This document shows, piece after piece, positions 22,627 through 31,084 of a stretch of 64,000 nucleotides of DNA. The position numbers were made by a program, and so were the translations under genes. Position 1 is the first letter of the stretch, and each line of letters opens with the position of its first letter. Origin of the DNA: CAYOSU01 sp964406735 (GTDB lineage: Bacteria; Bacillota; Clostridia; Christensenellales; CAMQZB01); NCBI GenBank assembly GCA_964406735.1, contig CAYOSU010000004.1, positions 1-64,000 on the forward strand, in the 5' to 3' direction. The notes under the pieces are model-generated. The model did not search any database, was not told the origin of the DNA, and saw only the letters and a program-made list of their open reading frames with translations.

Positions 22627-24318
22627 ATGCTGAAAAGTCTTTTCATAAAAAACGTCGCACTGATAAAAGAGCTGTCGGTCTGTTTTGACGAAAGGATAAA
22701 CGTCTTTTCGGGCGAAACGGGCGCAGGCAAGTCGATAATCATCGACGCACTCGAATTTATGCTCGGTGCGAAAGCGGATAAGAGCCTCATCAGACACGGC
22801 GAGGAGACTGCGCTTGTCGAGGGCGTGTTCGACATATCGGGAAGCGCACTTGCAAAATCGACGCTTCAAGGCTTTGGCTTTGACGATGACGACGAAGTGA
22901 TGATAACTCGCTCGATGACGGTATCAGGTCGCAATGAGATAAGGATAAACGGCAGAGCTTCGACCCTTGCGATGCTGCGAGAGCTTACGTCAAAGCTCGT
23001 GGACGTGCACGGTCAAAGCGAGCATTTTGCCCTTTCAAAGGTAAGCACTCACTTGGAGCTTTTGGATAAGTTCGGCAAGGACGAGCTAAGCGGCAAAAAA
23101 GAGGAATTTGCGGCTGAATACGGCAAATTTACGGCGTTAAAGAGGGAGCTTGGCACTTTTGGCGGAAGCGAGGGCGAGCGAGCAAGACTTATCGACCTAT
23201 ACGGCTTCCAGATAGAAGAGATAGAGGAAGCGAACCTGAAAGAGGGCGAGGAAGAGGAACTCAACGCACGCTTTTCCGTAGTTACCCACGCCGAGAAGAT
23301 AGCGACTGCGCTTTCAGCGGCGCACGAGGCTATGACGGGCGAGATGGGCGGCATGACGGCGTTTTCCGCCGCAAGAGAGGAGCTTTCGTCGATAGAGTCG
23401 TTAAGCGACAAGATATCGCCCTTGAAAGAGCGTTTAACGAGCTGTTTAATAGAGCTTGAAGATATAACCGAAACGGTCAGCGACCTTGCGGAAGAACTCA
23501 ATTTCGACGAGAGAGAGGCTGATATAATAGCCGATAGGCTTGAACGCATAAAGTCGTTGAAGCGTAAATACGGCAACGGCTACGAGGAGATACAGGAGTA
23601 CTTAAAAAAGACCCGTGCAGAGTACGACAAGCTCACGAACGCCGCTGACGAGATAGCGAGGATCTCTGCCGAAATATCGAGGCAAGAAGGAGTGCTTAGG
23701 CGTTTGGGCAAGGAGCTTTCAAACGCAAGACGAGACGTTGCGAAAAAGTTCTCTTCACGGATCGTAACGGAGCTTAAAGAGCTCGGCATGGAGAACGCAA
23801 GCTTTGAGGTAGAGTTCAAGGACGGAACATTCGAGGAGCTTTTGACAAAGGCCGGAATAGACAGCGTCGAGTTTATGTTCAGTGCCAATATGGGCGAACC
23901 CTTGATGCCCCTTGTAAAGGTAATTTCGGGCGGCGAGATGTCTAGATTCATGCTGGGCTTAAAGTCAATTACCGCAGGAATAGACAACATCGGAACGCTT
24001 GTATTCGACGAGATAGATACGGGAATTTCCGGTAAAATAGCGCACGTCGTTGCTGAAAAGTTCATCAAGCTTTCAAAAAGCTGCCAGCTTCTCGTAATAA
24101 CCCACCTGCCGCAGATAGCTGCGTGCGGCGATGAGAACCTGCTCATCGCAAAGGGAGTTAAGGACGGCCATACCGAAACGAGCGTAAGGCTTCTTTCAAA
24201 TAGCGAGAGAGTTTCCGAGATAATAAGGCTTTCGGGCGCAAAGGAAGAGTCGGATGCGGCTTGCGAGAATGCGAGAGAACTCATTTCTCATTACCAAAAC
24301 CTAAAAGAGAAAAGATAA
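22627..24318 (+). CDS. recN: DNA repair protein RecN
   Basis: A 563-residue SMC-like ATPase for double-strand-break repair. Walker A is GETGAGKSIIIDAL, a Q-loop-like VDVHGQSEHFAL follows, a central coiled coil spans about residues 150-370, and the ABC signature VISGGEMSRFMLGLKSI and Walker B LVFDEIDTGISG close the head. Complete and unremarkable; it ends the tlyA-recN operon. Confidence 0.97.
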   Translation: MLKSLFIKNVALIKELSVCFDERINVFSGETGAGKSIIIDALEFMLGAKADKSLIRHGEETALVEGVFDISGSALAKSTLQGFGFDDDDEVMITRSMTVSGRNEIRINGRASTLAMLRELTSKLVDVHGQSEHFALSKVSTHLELLDKFGKDELSGKKEEFAAEYGKFTALKRELGTFGGSEGERARLIDLYGFQIEEIEEANLKEGEEEELNARFSVVTHAEKIATALSAAHEAMTGEMGGMTAFSAAREELSSIESLSDKISPLKERLTSCLIELEDITETVSDLAEELNFDEREADIIADRLERIKSLKRKYGNGYEEIQEYLKKTRAEYDKLTNAADEIARISAEISRQEGVLRRLGKELSNARRDVAKKFSSRIVTELKELGMENASFEVEFKDGTFEELLTKAGIDSVEFMFSANMGEPLMPLVKVISGGEMSRFMLGLKSITAGIDNIGTLVFDEIDTGISGKIAHVVAEKFIKLSKSCQLLVITHLPQIAACGDENLLIAKGVKDGHTETSVRLLSNSERVSEIIRLSGAKEESDAACENARELISHYQNLKEKR

Positions 24319-24322
24319 AAAA

Positions 24323-24360
24323 AAGAGCCGTTTTCCGAAAAGGAAGCGGCTTTCATTTTG
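24323..24360 (+). terminator. Terminator after recN
   Basis: AGCCG-TTTTCC pairs with GGAA-CGGCT, followed by TTTCATTTT. Confidence 0.8.
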
Positions 24361-24434
24361 CCCGTCCTTTGCTTTACAACTAAGGCGGCGGTATTGTATA
24401 ATAATAAAGACGAAATAAAAACAAGGAGATAAGT

Positions 24435-25217
24435 ATGGAAAAACTCAGAAACAAAAGGGGCTTTATCTGCGATATGGACGGTGTCATCTACCATGGCAAT
24501 AATCTTCTCCCTGGCGTAAAAGAATTTGTGGACTGGCTATATAAAAACGATAAGCAGTTTTTATTCTTGACCAACAGCAGCCAGAAAACGCCAAAAGAAC
24601 TGTCGCAAAAGCTCAAAAGAATGGGGCTTGACGTAGACGAGTCGCATTTTTACACCTCCGCATTGGCAACGGCATCGTTCTTGGCCTCTCAAAAGGAGAA
24701 CTGCTCGGCGTTCGTATTGGGCGATGCAGGGCTCACAAACGCATTGTACGAAAAGAACATCTCGTTCAACGACGTCGATCCCGACTACGTAGTCATCGGC
24801 GAGACGAATAATTACAGCTTTGAGAACATCTGCAAGGCGACGAACTTAGTGCTCAAAGGCGCAAGACTCATTGCGACGAACAGCGACGTAACAGGACCTG
24901 TCGAAAACGGCATAGTGCCTGCGTGCAAGGCGTTAGTTGCTCCGATAGAGCTTGCGACCGAACGCAAGGCGTACTTTGTCGGCAAGCCCAACCCCTTGAT
25001 GATGCGTGCGGCACTCGAACGCTTCCACGACGTAGAGATACACAGCAAGGACGTAGCAATGATAGGGGACAGAATGGATACCGACATAGTCATCGGCATC
25101 GAGTCCGGTATAGATCCCATATTGGTGCTTTCGGGCGTAACGGACGAGGAAGAAGTCAAGAAATATCCGTATAGACCGAGACTTATCTTAAACGGTGTCG
25201 GCGATATAGCGAAATAA
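24435..25217 (+). CDS. HAD-IIA family phosphatase (NagD-like)
   Basis: A 260-residue haloacid-dehalogenase-type phosphatase. Motif I is CDMDGVIYHGN with DxD, motif II is LTNSSQKTP, and motif III/IV is AMIGDRMDTDIVIGIESGID. The central C2 cap (about residues 80-170) fits the HAD-IIA subgroup of sugar- and nucleotide-phosphatases. The physiological substrate is not evident; it is a single-gene unit between recN and the C_GCAxxG gene. Confidence 0.92.
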   Translation: MEKLRNKRGFICDMDGVIYHGNNLLPGVKEFVDWLYKNDKQFLFLTNSSQKTPKELSQKLKRMGLDVDESHFYTSALATASFLASQKENCSAFVLGDAGLTNALYEKNISFNDVDPDYVVIGETNNYSFENICKATNLVLKGARLIATNSDVTGPVENGIVPACKALVAPIELATERKAYFVGKPNPLMMRAALERFHDVEIHSKDVAMIGDRMDTDIVIGIESGIDPILVLSGVTDEEEVKKYPYRPRLILNGVGDIAK

Positions 25218-25257
25218 CGGCAATATCAAGGTAAATTCATGCGTTCAGGAGTTAGAT

Positions 25258-25710
25258 ATGACGAAAGCAGAAAGAGCAAGAGAACTGTTTTTAGAGGGCT
25301 ATAACTGCTCGCAGAGTATCGCAGGTGCGTTTTGCGACGAGTTGGGACTTGACTTTGAAAGTGCCGTAACGTTGTCGGCTGGCTTTGGCGGCGGTATGGG
25401 CAGACTAAGAGAGGTATGTGGTGCTTTTTCGGGAATAACTCTCGTTTTATCGTCTGTTTGCGGCTACAAAGAGCCCGACGATACAAAAAAGAAGGCGCTA
25501 TACGAAAAAGTTCAGACGCTTGGGAAAGAGTTTAGAAAGCGCAACGGAGCGCTCCTTTGCAGGGATATACTCTCCCTTCAGGCAAACGAAAAGACCGACC
25601 CGACGCCCGAAAAAAGAACAGAAAAATACTACGCGTCACGCCCGTGTGCGACCGTAGTATATAATGCGGCGGCTGTGCTTGAAGAATTTTTATCATCGCA
25701 GGCTGAATAA
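25258..25710 (+). CDS. C_GCAxxG_C_C family protein
   Basis: A 150-residue cysteine-motif protein. It shows the family landmarks GYNCSQSIAGAF, SAGFGGGMGRLREVCGAFSG, a further Cys in SSVCGYKEPD, then LLCRDIL and RPCATVVYNAAAVLEEFL. The spaced cysteines suggest a redox or metal centre; no member function is firmly known. Preceded by a good ribosome-binding site (AGGAG). Confidence 0.88.
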   Translation: MTKAERARELFLEGYNCSQSIAGAFCDELGLDFESAVTLSAGFGGGMGRLREVCGAFSGITLVLSSVCGYKEPDDTKKKALYEKVQTLGKEFRKRNGALLCRDILSLQANEKTDPTPEKRTEKYYASRPCATVVYNAAAVLEEFLSSQAE

Positions 25711-25732
25711 AAAACAACGCAAAAAATACCGA

Positions 25733-25760
25733 AAGCTTGGCAAAACGCCGAGCTTTTTTA
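25733..25760 (+). terminator. Terminator after the C_GCAxxG gene
   Basis: AAGCTTGGC/GCCGAGCTT with a 5-nt loop and TTTTT. Confidence 0.85.
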
Positions 25761-25810
25761 ATTTTCAGGAAATTTTTTTTCTAAAACCACCGTTTTATAT
25801 CAAAAAACGC

Positions 25811-25843
25811 TTGACAATAACAATACTTCGTGATACGATGTAT
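25811..25843 (+). promoter_or_regulatory. PadR-operon promoter with overlapping dyad
   Basis: TTGACA (25811-25816), 17 bp, TACGAT (25834-25839). A 21-bp dyad with arms ATACTTCGT and ACGATGTAT around GAT (25823-25843, one mismatch) covers the -10. PadR proteins commonly bind palindromes of the ATGT/ACAT type at their own promoters, so this is the likely autoregulatory operator. Confidence 0.7.
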
Positions 25844-25863
25844 TACGCAAAGGGAGGTATGCG

Positions 25864-26184
25864 ATGGACGTACAGTTAAAAAGAGGACTGCTTGACGTTT
25901 GCGTATTGGCGGCGATAAAAAACGAGGACTCCTACGGCTACAAGATGATCAAGGACATGAAGCCGTACTTAGAGCTTTCCGAATCAACGCTGTATACGAT
26001 ATTAAAGCGGCTCGAGCTATCAAAGATGCTGACGGTGCGAACTGCCGAGCACGAGGGAAGACTGAGGAAGTATTACCACATAACGCCGCTCGGCTTACAG
26101 CGTATCGAGGAATTTAAGGACGATTGGCAGGAGATAATGTCGATATACAGGTTCGTAACGAAGGAGGATAACGCCGATGACTAA
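25864..26184 (+). CDS. PadR-family transcriptional regulator
   Basis: A 106-residue PadR winged-helix protein: LKRGLLDVCVLAAIKNEDSYG, then the recognition helix in SESTLYTILKRLELSKML and the wing EGRLRKYYHITPLG. First gene of a three-gene operon with DUF1700 and DUF4097 genes; its stop overlaps the next start by 8 bp. A dyad covers its promoter. Confidence 0.94.
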   Translation: MDVQLKRGLLDVCVLAAIKNEDSYGYKMIKDMKPYLELSESTLYTILKRLELSKMLTVRTAEHEGRLRKYYHITPLGLQRIEEFKDDWQEIMSIYRFVTKEDNADD

Positions 26185-26773
26185 AAAGGAATTTTTACAA
26201 AGGCTTGAAAAGGGCTTAAAGGGCGTGCCGAAAGAGGATATAGAGGAAAGAGTTGCCTTTTACGGCGAGATGATAGACGACCGCATAGAGGACGGACTCA
26301 GCGAGGAAGAGGCGGTAGCAAACGTCGGAGACGTCGATGGAATTATATCGCAGATAATTGCAGACGTGCCGCTGACAAAGCTCGTCAAAGAGAAGATACG
26401 CCCCAAGCGTACGCTCAGCGTCTGGGAGATAGTTCTGATAGTGCTCGGCTTTCCCATCTGGTTCCCGCTCGGAATTGCGATATGTGCGATAGTGTTATCT
26501 GCGTACATAGTCCTTTGGGCTTTGGTGCTTTCGCTTTGGGTGATAGATCTTGCATTTGCCGTTACTGCGATAGGCTTAGTAGCGGCAGGCGTTGTATCGC
26601 TTGTAGGCGGCGGAGTACGAGGCACGGTAGTCATCGGCACGGGAATCATCTTTGCGGGGCTTTCGATACTTCTGTTCTTCGGCTGTAAATACGCAACCAA
26701 GGGAGCGGCATTGCTCACAAAGAGAATAACGCTTTGGATAAAGAGTTTGTTCATCAAAAAGGAGGAAATATAA
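26177..26773 (+). CDS. DUF1700 membrane protein
   Basis: A 198-residue protein. The N-terminal HAAS-like helical domain reads KKEFLQRLEKGLKGVPKEDI, then EERVAFYGEMIDDRIEDGLS. It is followed by three or four hydrophobic segments between about residues 80 and 180. PadR, DUF1700 and DUF4097 genes are a conserved trio in Firmicutes, thought to respond to envelope stress. Its stop overlaps the next start (TAATG). Confidence 0.88.
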   Translation: MTKKEFLQRLEKGLKGVPKEDIEERVAFYGEMIDDRIEDGLSEEEAVANVGDVDGIISQIIADVPLTKLVKEKIRPKRTLSVWEIVLIVLGFPIWFPLGIAICAIVLSAYIVLWALVLSLWVIDLAFAVTAIGLVAAGVVSLVGGGVRGTVVIGTGIIFAGLSILLFFGCKYATKGAALLTKRITLWIKSLFIKKEEI

Positions 26774-27732
26774 TGAAAAAGGCATTAAAGTGGTGCATAG
26801 CGGCGGTCGTACTGATAGTAATTGGCATTGCGGTATGCGTTATCGCAATAGCTGTAGACGGCGGATATGAAGGAGGTATGGGAACTGTGAGATACGAAGA
26901 AAACACGCATGAAGTAAATGAAAGCTTCAGGAACATAAGCATAGATACGGAAACAGCAGATGTTGAGCTCGTATTGAGCTTAGGCGGAACGACGAGAGTC
27001 GAATGCGTAGAAGACAGCAAGGCAAAGCATATCGTAACGGTCGATGGTGATACGCTGACGATAAAAGTAGACGACAAGAGGTCGTGGTTCGACCACTTCG
27101 GCATAAATATCGGCACGGCAAAGATAACGGTATATTTACCTGCGAGCAAGTACGAGGAGCTTACGATAACCGACGTCTCGGGCTCAGTAGATATTCCAAA
27201 GGAGTTTTGTTTTGATAACTTAAGCGTTGAAGTGATCACGGGAGATATAAATTGCTACGCTTCGGCAAAAGGCTCGGAAAGCTTCACCGTAACGACGGGC
27301 GACGTAACGATTGCTGGGATTACGGCTGAAAATATCGACGTAAAGGTAACTACGGGCGGTGTTGATATAGAAAACGTTGCGGCATCAAAAGACATTTACG
27401 TCAAGACGACGACGGGACGAGTAGATCTTAAAAATATCACTTGCGAGAATATTACGTCGAAAGGCACGACTGGAAGATTAGTCCTTAAAAACGTAATAGC
27501 AAATGGCAAAATGAACGTCGAGAGAACGACTGCAACGATAACGTTTGATGCTTGCGATGCAAAAGATATACATGTCAGCAACACGACGGGCGACGTCGAA
27601 GGAACGCTCCTTACGGGCAAAAACTTCTCCGTAAAGACGACGACTGGCGATATAAGCGTACCGCAAAACAGCGACGGCGGCAAATGCGAGATAACGACGA
27701 CCACGGGAGATATTTCTATAACGGTAAAATAA
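26773..27732 (+). CDS. DUF4097 beta-solenoid surface protein
   Basis: A 319-residue protein with one N-terminal membrane anchor (about residues 5-30) and an extracytoplasmic region. From about residue 175 a motif of the type TTGxVxxxN recurs roughly every 20 residues (TTGDVTIAGI, TTGGVDIENV, TTGRVDLKNI, TTGRLVLKNV, TTGDVEGTLL, TTGDISVPQN, TTGDISITVK), as expected for a beta-solenoid. The start at 26773 follows GGAGGAAAT; an earlier in-frame ATG at 26734 lies inside the upstream gene. Probably works with DUF1700 at the envelope. Confidence 0.87.
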   Translation: MKKALKWCIAAVVLIVIGIAVCVIAIAVDGGYEGGMGTVRYEENTHEVNESFRNISIDTETADVELVLSLGGTTRVECVEDSKAKHIVTVDGDTLTIKVDDKRSWFDHFGINIGTAKITVYLPASKYEELTITDVSGSVDIPKEFCFDNLSVEVITGDINCYASAKGSESFTVTTGDVTIAGITAENIDVKVTTGGVDIENVAASKDIYVKTTTGRVDLKNITCENITSKGTTGRLVLKNVIANGKMNVERTTATITFDACDAKDIHVSNTTGDVEGTLLTGKNFSVKTTTGDISVPQNSDGGKCEITTTTGDISITVK

Positions 27733-27754
27733 CGACTATCGCAAGAACTGCGGC

Positions 27755-27782
27755 AAAAGAGCCTGAATTTCAGGCTCTTTTG
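27755..27782 (+). terminator. Terminator after the DUF4097 gene
   Basis: AAAAGAGCCTG/CAGGCTCTTTT stem followed by TTGATATTTT. Confidence 0.8.
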
Positions 27783-27915
27783 ATATTTTAACGGGCTTTT
27801 TGCTCGAAAAGTAGCCAAATTACGCATTTAGCGACAAAAATCGGCTTCGATATTGACAAAGCGATATAAAAGGTATAAAATCTAAATGAACGAATTCAAA
27901 AAAAGAGGTATTGAT

Positions 27916-28572
27916 ATGTTATCTCAAGAAATAGTAAAGCTCGTCGAGACGAGATTCAAAGTAACCGACGTTACCGAAAAGTCCTATGAAAGCCTGAAAT
28001 ACCCCAAGCTTTTGCCTATGATGAGGTTTTCGTTGAAAAAATACATTGTTGAGGGCTTTGGTAGCTTGTTTACCATGGATACGACTGCGATGGGCGGTAT
28101 GATGACCCTTTCCACCGTCGTATTGACGCCCAATTCAGGAAAGAACGTACCCTTCCTTCTCATCGATACGATGGATATGAAAAAGAAGAGCCTTTCCTAC
28201 GTAGAGTTTTACGACAAGACGGAAAAGGGTGCGTTGTGTAATACGCTTGATCCTCTTGCCGAAGAATACAAGGACATCCCCGATTACGCCGAAAAAGAGG
28301 GCTGGTATATCGCAGAGAGGACTCCGTATTCGCTGATAAAAGGCGGAGAGGGCGTAGATAAAGAGACTCTTTCCAAGATGACGCTTGACGCCGCAAAAAG
28401 ATATATAGACGAGGCGGCTGCCGCTGAAACAAAGGAAGAAAATCTCAACACCCTCCGCACATTCCAAAACGATATGTGCGAAAAGGGCAATCCTTCTACC
28501 ACAACGCTCGAAAAGCTGTTTGGCAAAGAGGGCGCAAAGGAGTTTTTCAAAACTGTAATAATGCCCGTATAA
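27916..28572 (+). CDS. Conserved protein of unknown function
   Basis: A 218-residue soluble protein that I do not recognise. No signal peptide, membrane segment or catalytic motif is visible. The central part alternates beta-like stretches (MMTLSTVVLTPNSGKNVPFL and KSLSYVEFYDKT), and the C-terminal half is helical and Lys/Glu rich. The start at 27916 follows AAGAGG; another ATG at 27886 lacks a site. A promoter-like TTGACA at 27854 precedes it. It is convergent with the glutamine-amidotransferase gene, with 5 bp between stops. Confidence 0.7.
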   Translation: MLSQEIVKLVETRFKVTDVTEKSYESLKYPKLLPMMRFSLKKYIVEGFGSLFTMDTTAMGGMMTLSTVVLTPNSGKNVPFLLIDTMDMKKKSLSYVEFYDKTEKGALCNTLDPLAEEYKDIPDYAEKEGWYIAERTPYSLIKGGEGVDKETLSKMTLDAAKRYIDEAAAAETKEENLNTLRTFQNDMCEKGNPSTTTLEKLFGKEGAKEFFKTVIMPV

Positions 28573-28577
28573 GAGAT

Positions 28578-29240
28578 TTACGGATCAACTAACCGACGGA
28601 ATAATTGCAAAAAGCGTTCGTCGGTATCAAGCAATAGCTCGGGGTGGAACTGAACGAAGATAAAAAATCGTTTGGTTTTATCTTCTATGCCTTCAACGAC
28701 TCCGTCGCTTGAAATAAGAGTAGCCGAAAGACCCTTTGCAAGCGTTTTTACCGCTTGGTGATGTATGGAATTGACTGATACGCTTTCGCCGAAAATATCG
28801 GGCAATATACCGCCTGAAACGCTGCTTACAAAGTGCGTCTGCACGAGCTTTTTCTCGGGCAAAAAGTGGTTTTGAAAGCCGTTTTTTTCAAGGTCCTGCC
28901 AAAGCGTACCGCCAAACGCCACGTTGGCAAGCTGTATCCCTCGGCAAATGCCGAGAGTTGGCAGATCTGATTTTTTTGCGGCACGAAGAAGAGCTATCTC
29001 CGTATCGTCCCGAACGGGGTCAACGTCGCTCGAAAAGGCGTTTTCTTCGCCGTAAAGCCTCGGGTCGACGTCTCCGCCGCCCGTCAGAACGAGAGCGTCA
29101 TAGCCTGAAAGTGCGTTTAGCGCATCGCTGTCACTTATTTTGCGAGGAAGCTCGCTTGCAAGAGCTCCTACTCTCTCTATCGCACTGATATAATTTGAAA
29201 GCCTGCTGCGAGAGCCGTTAGCAATAGCTACCTTTCGCAT
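28578..29240 (-). CDS. Gamma-glutamyl-gamma-aminobutyrate hydrolase-like (peptidase C26)
   Basis: A 220-residue class I glutamine-amidotransferase-fold hydrolase. The nucleophile elbow is TLGICRGIQLANVAFGG, preceded by LVLTGGGDVDPRLYG, and the catalytic His/Glu are in FVQFHPELLL. These match PuuD-type gamma-glutamyl hydrolases, which cut gamma-Glu bonds such as in gamma-Glu-GABA. The start at 29240 follows GGGTGAT; an upstream reading to 29384 crosses the promoter of the divergent gene. Specific substrate unknown. Confidence 0.87.
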   Translation of the reverse strand: MRKVAIANGSRSRLSNYISAIERVGALASELPRKISDSDALNALSGYDALVLTGGGDVDPRLYGEENAFSSDVDPVRDDTEIALLRAAKKSDLPTLGICRGIQLANVAFGGTLWQDLEKNGFQNHFLPEKKLVQTHFVSSVSGGILPDIFGESVSVNSIHHQAVKTLAKGLSATLISSDGVVEGIEDKTKRFFIFVQFHPELLLDTDERFLQLFRRLVDP

Positions 29241-29309
29241 AAGATCACCCCGATAACAAATATATTGCGACGGGTTAAAAAATGTTAACAATAGCTTGCG
29301 AAAAAAGCC

Positions 29310-29338
29310 TTGAAACGCCGTGCGTTTTATGATAAGAT
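29310..29338 (+). promoter_or_regulatory. Promoter of the XRE-DUF1294-nitroreductase operon
   Basis: TTGAAA (29310-29315), 17 bp, TAAGAT (29333-29338), 14 bp before the start codon. Confidence 0.6.
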
Positions 29339-29352
29339 AAAATGGAGGAGTA

Positions 29353-29709
29353 ATGGAAGACAAAAGGTTAACGCCGTTTGGCATTGCATTGCGCTATATT
29401 CGTGGAAAATATAATATCTCTGCGTGTGAGATGTCAAATGCGCTTGGAATATCGAGAGCGTATCTGTCTGCGATAGAGCTCGGCAAACGCCCCATTCCGC
29501 CGAAATTCGAGTCGGCGATAATGCAAAATCTCGTGCTAAAAAAGGAAGACGAGCGCATGCTCCGTAAAGCTATCGTCGATACCTACGAGCAGATAAGCAT
29601 AGATGCGTCTCGGCTCAACGACAAGCAGAAACGGATATTATGCCACATCGCAGAGAATCGCTTGACGAAGGAGCAAACGAACAGAATTCTTAAGATAATA
29701 GAGGAGTAA
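29353..29709 (+). CDS. XRE-family HTH regulator
   Basis: A 118-residue protein with an N-terminal Cro/C1 HTH (ISACEMSNALGISRAYLSAI, then ELGKRPIPPKF) and a helical C-terminal half ending in LNDKQKRILCHIAENRLTKE. The next gene starts 3 bp after its stop. The regulated target may be its own operon. Confidence 0.88.
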   Translation: MEDKRLTPFGIALRYIRGKYNISACEMSNALGISRAYLSAIELGKRPIPPKFESAIMQNLVLKKEDERMLRKAIVDTYEQISIDASRLNDKQKRILCHIAENRLTKEQTNRILKIIEE

Positions 29710-29712
29710 AAC

Positions 29713-30033
29713 ATGCTGCTTACAATAAATACTTTAACGCCCTTTGCAAAGATATTGATAGTGATATTCGCCGTAATGACGGTCGTTGGAATACTTGTAA
29801 TGGGTATAGATAAAAGTCGGGCTAAAAAAGGCGATTGGCGCATAAAAGAGAGCACTCTTTTTCTCGTTGCCTTGCTTTTCGGCGGCGTAGGTACGACATT
29901 TGGCATGATAATATTCAGACACAAGACCAAGCACTGGTACTTCGTAGTTTTCATGCCACTTCTTGCCGTGCTTAACGTCCTTGCGATAATGTTTTTGTCG
30001 TCCTTAAATTACGGCATAACGCCGCTTGTATAA
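29713..30033 (+). CDS. DUF1294 membrane protein
   Basis: A 106-residue protein with three hydrophobic segments and the DUF1294 signature around MGIDKSRAKKGDWRIKESTL and ALLFGGVGTTFGMIIFRHKT. The family is widespread and uncharacterised. Within an XRE-DUF1294-nitroreductase operon. Confidence 0.88.
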   Translation: MLLTINTLTPFAKILIVIFAVMTVVGILVMGIDKSRAKKGDWRIKESTLFLVALLFGGVGTTFGMIIFRHKTKHWYFVVFMPLLAVLNVLAIMFLSSLNYGITPLV

Positions 30034-30046
30034 AATGGAGGGAAAT

Positions 30047-30790
30047 ATGACCAATCAAGATTATTTTGACATGCTGAAAATTCGCCGTTCTTATCATAAG
30101 TTTGATGAAATGAACGGCAGCTTGACTAAAGGCGAGCTTTCAGAGATAGAAGCTTTTCTCAAAACGACGAAGCCCCTCGATCCGACGATAAAGGTCGAAA
30201 CGAAGATAGTCAAGAAAGAGGAGACGACCTTGCAGGTCGGCGAATACGCTATTTTGTATTATAGCGAGCAAAAAGAGGGCTGGCTTGAAAACGTAGGCTA
30301 TATCGGCGAGCAAGCAGATCTTTTTTTGGAAAGTAAAGGCATAGGCTCTTGCTGGTACGGCATTGCCAAAGTCGAGGAAACGGAGAGGAACGGACTTTCG
30401 TTTGCGATAATGATAGCGATAGGCAAAGTCCCGAAAGAAACTCTCAGATGCTCGGACAGCGAGTTTAAGCGCAAACCCCTTGCGGATGTATGGCACGGCG
30501 AAAACTTCCGTGAAATAGGCGATATCGTCCGTTTTGCGCCCTCTGCCGTCAATTCGCAGGTATGGCTCGTCGAGGAAGAGGAGAGCGGTCTGAAGCTATA
30601 CCGCAACCGTGTAAACGTCGGGCTCATACCCGTTGAGAAGATAGAGTACTTCAACAAGGTTGATATGGGCATATTTATGTTCTTCTTAGACACCGTCTTA
30701 GAAAAATTCGGCAAAAAGTTTGAAAGAACGCTCGAATATAAGCCTCTTTCCGAAACTAGAGTACTCACATCGACGTACGAAATAAAATAA
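30047..30790 (+). CDS. Nitroreductase-family protein (TM1586-like)
   Basis: A 247-residue protein with two nitroreductase-like halves, typical of the putative TM nitroreductase group. The FMN-binding start reads KIRRSYHKFDE, and GYIGEQADLFLESKGIGSCW and RFAPSAVNSQVW are the two conserved core segments. It probably uses FMN and NAD(P)H; substrate unknown. The start at 30047 follows GGAGGG, with the preceding in-frame ATG lying before that site. Confidence 0.83.
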   Translation: MTNQDYFDMLKIRRSYHKFDEMNGSLTKGELSEIEAFLKTTKPLDPTIKVETKIVKKEETTLQVGEYAILYYSEQKEGWLENVGYIGEQADLFLESKGIGSCWYGIAKVEETERNGLSFAIMIAIGKVPKETLRCSDSEFKRKPLADVWHGENFREIGDIVRFAPSAVNSQVWLVEEEESGLKLYRNRVNVGLIPVEKIEYFNKVDMGIFMFFLDTVLEKFGKKFERTLEYKPLSETRVLTSTYEIK

Positions 30791-30803
30791 TAGAGTAAAA
30801 ACA

Positions 30804-30834
30804 AAGCGTCCGCTTGAAACAAGCGGACGCTTTG
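30804..30834 (+). terminator. Terminator after the nitroreductase gene
   Basis: A perfect 14-bp stem, AAAGCGTCCGCTTG/CAAGCGGACGCTTT, with an AAA loop. The T run is short, so the strong stem does most of the work. Confidence 0.8.
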
Positions 30835-31084
30835 CTAAAAGGAAATATATAGGTAGGAAAAAATATGATTAACAAAATGAAATAAGTATTTGACCTATCG
30901 TTCATTTGTTTTATGGCTATATAATATCATTTGATTATAGTTAAAATACAAAAAAGTTGTGGTAAACCTGTGTGAAAAGGCAAAAATTGCGAATAAGTAT
31001 TCCTTTTTCAAACATTGTGTGATAAAATATTATTACAAAAAGCATAGCGATATGCTTTTTGCTGAATAATGGAGAGTATTTAGT
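30835..31084. other. AT-rich gene-free stretch before the two-component system
   Basis: Nearly 250 bp with no plausible gene. It is AT-rich, with a poly-A/T character and a weak promoter-like end (GTGTGATAAAATATTATTAC about 60 bp before the response regulator). No operator-like palindrome stands out. Confidence 0.5.
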
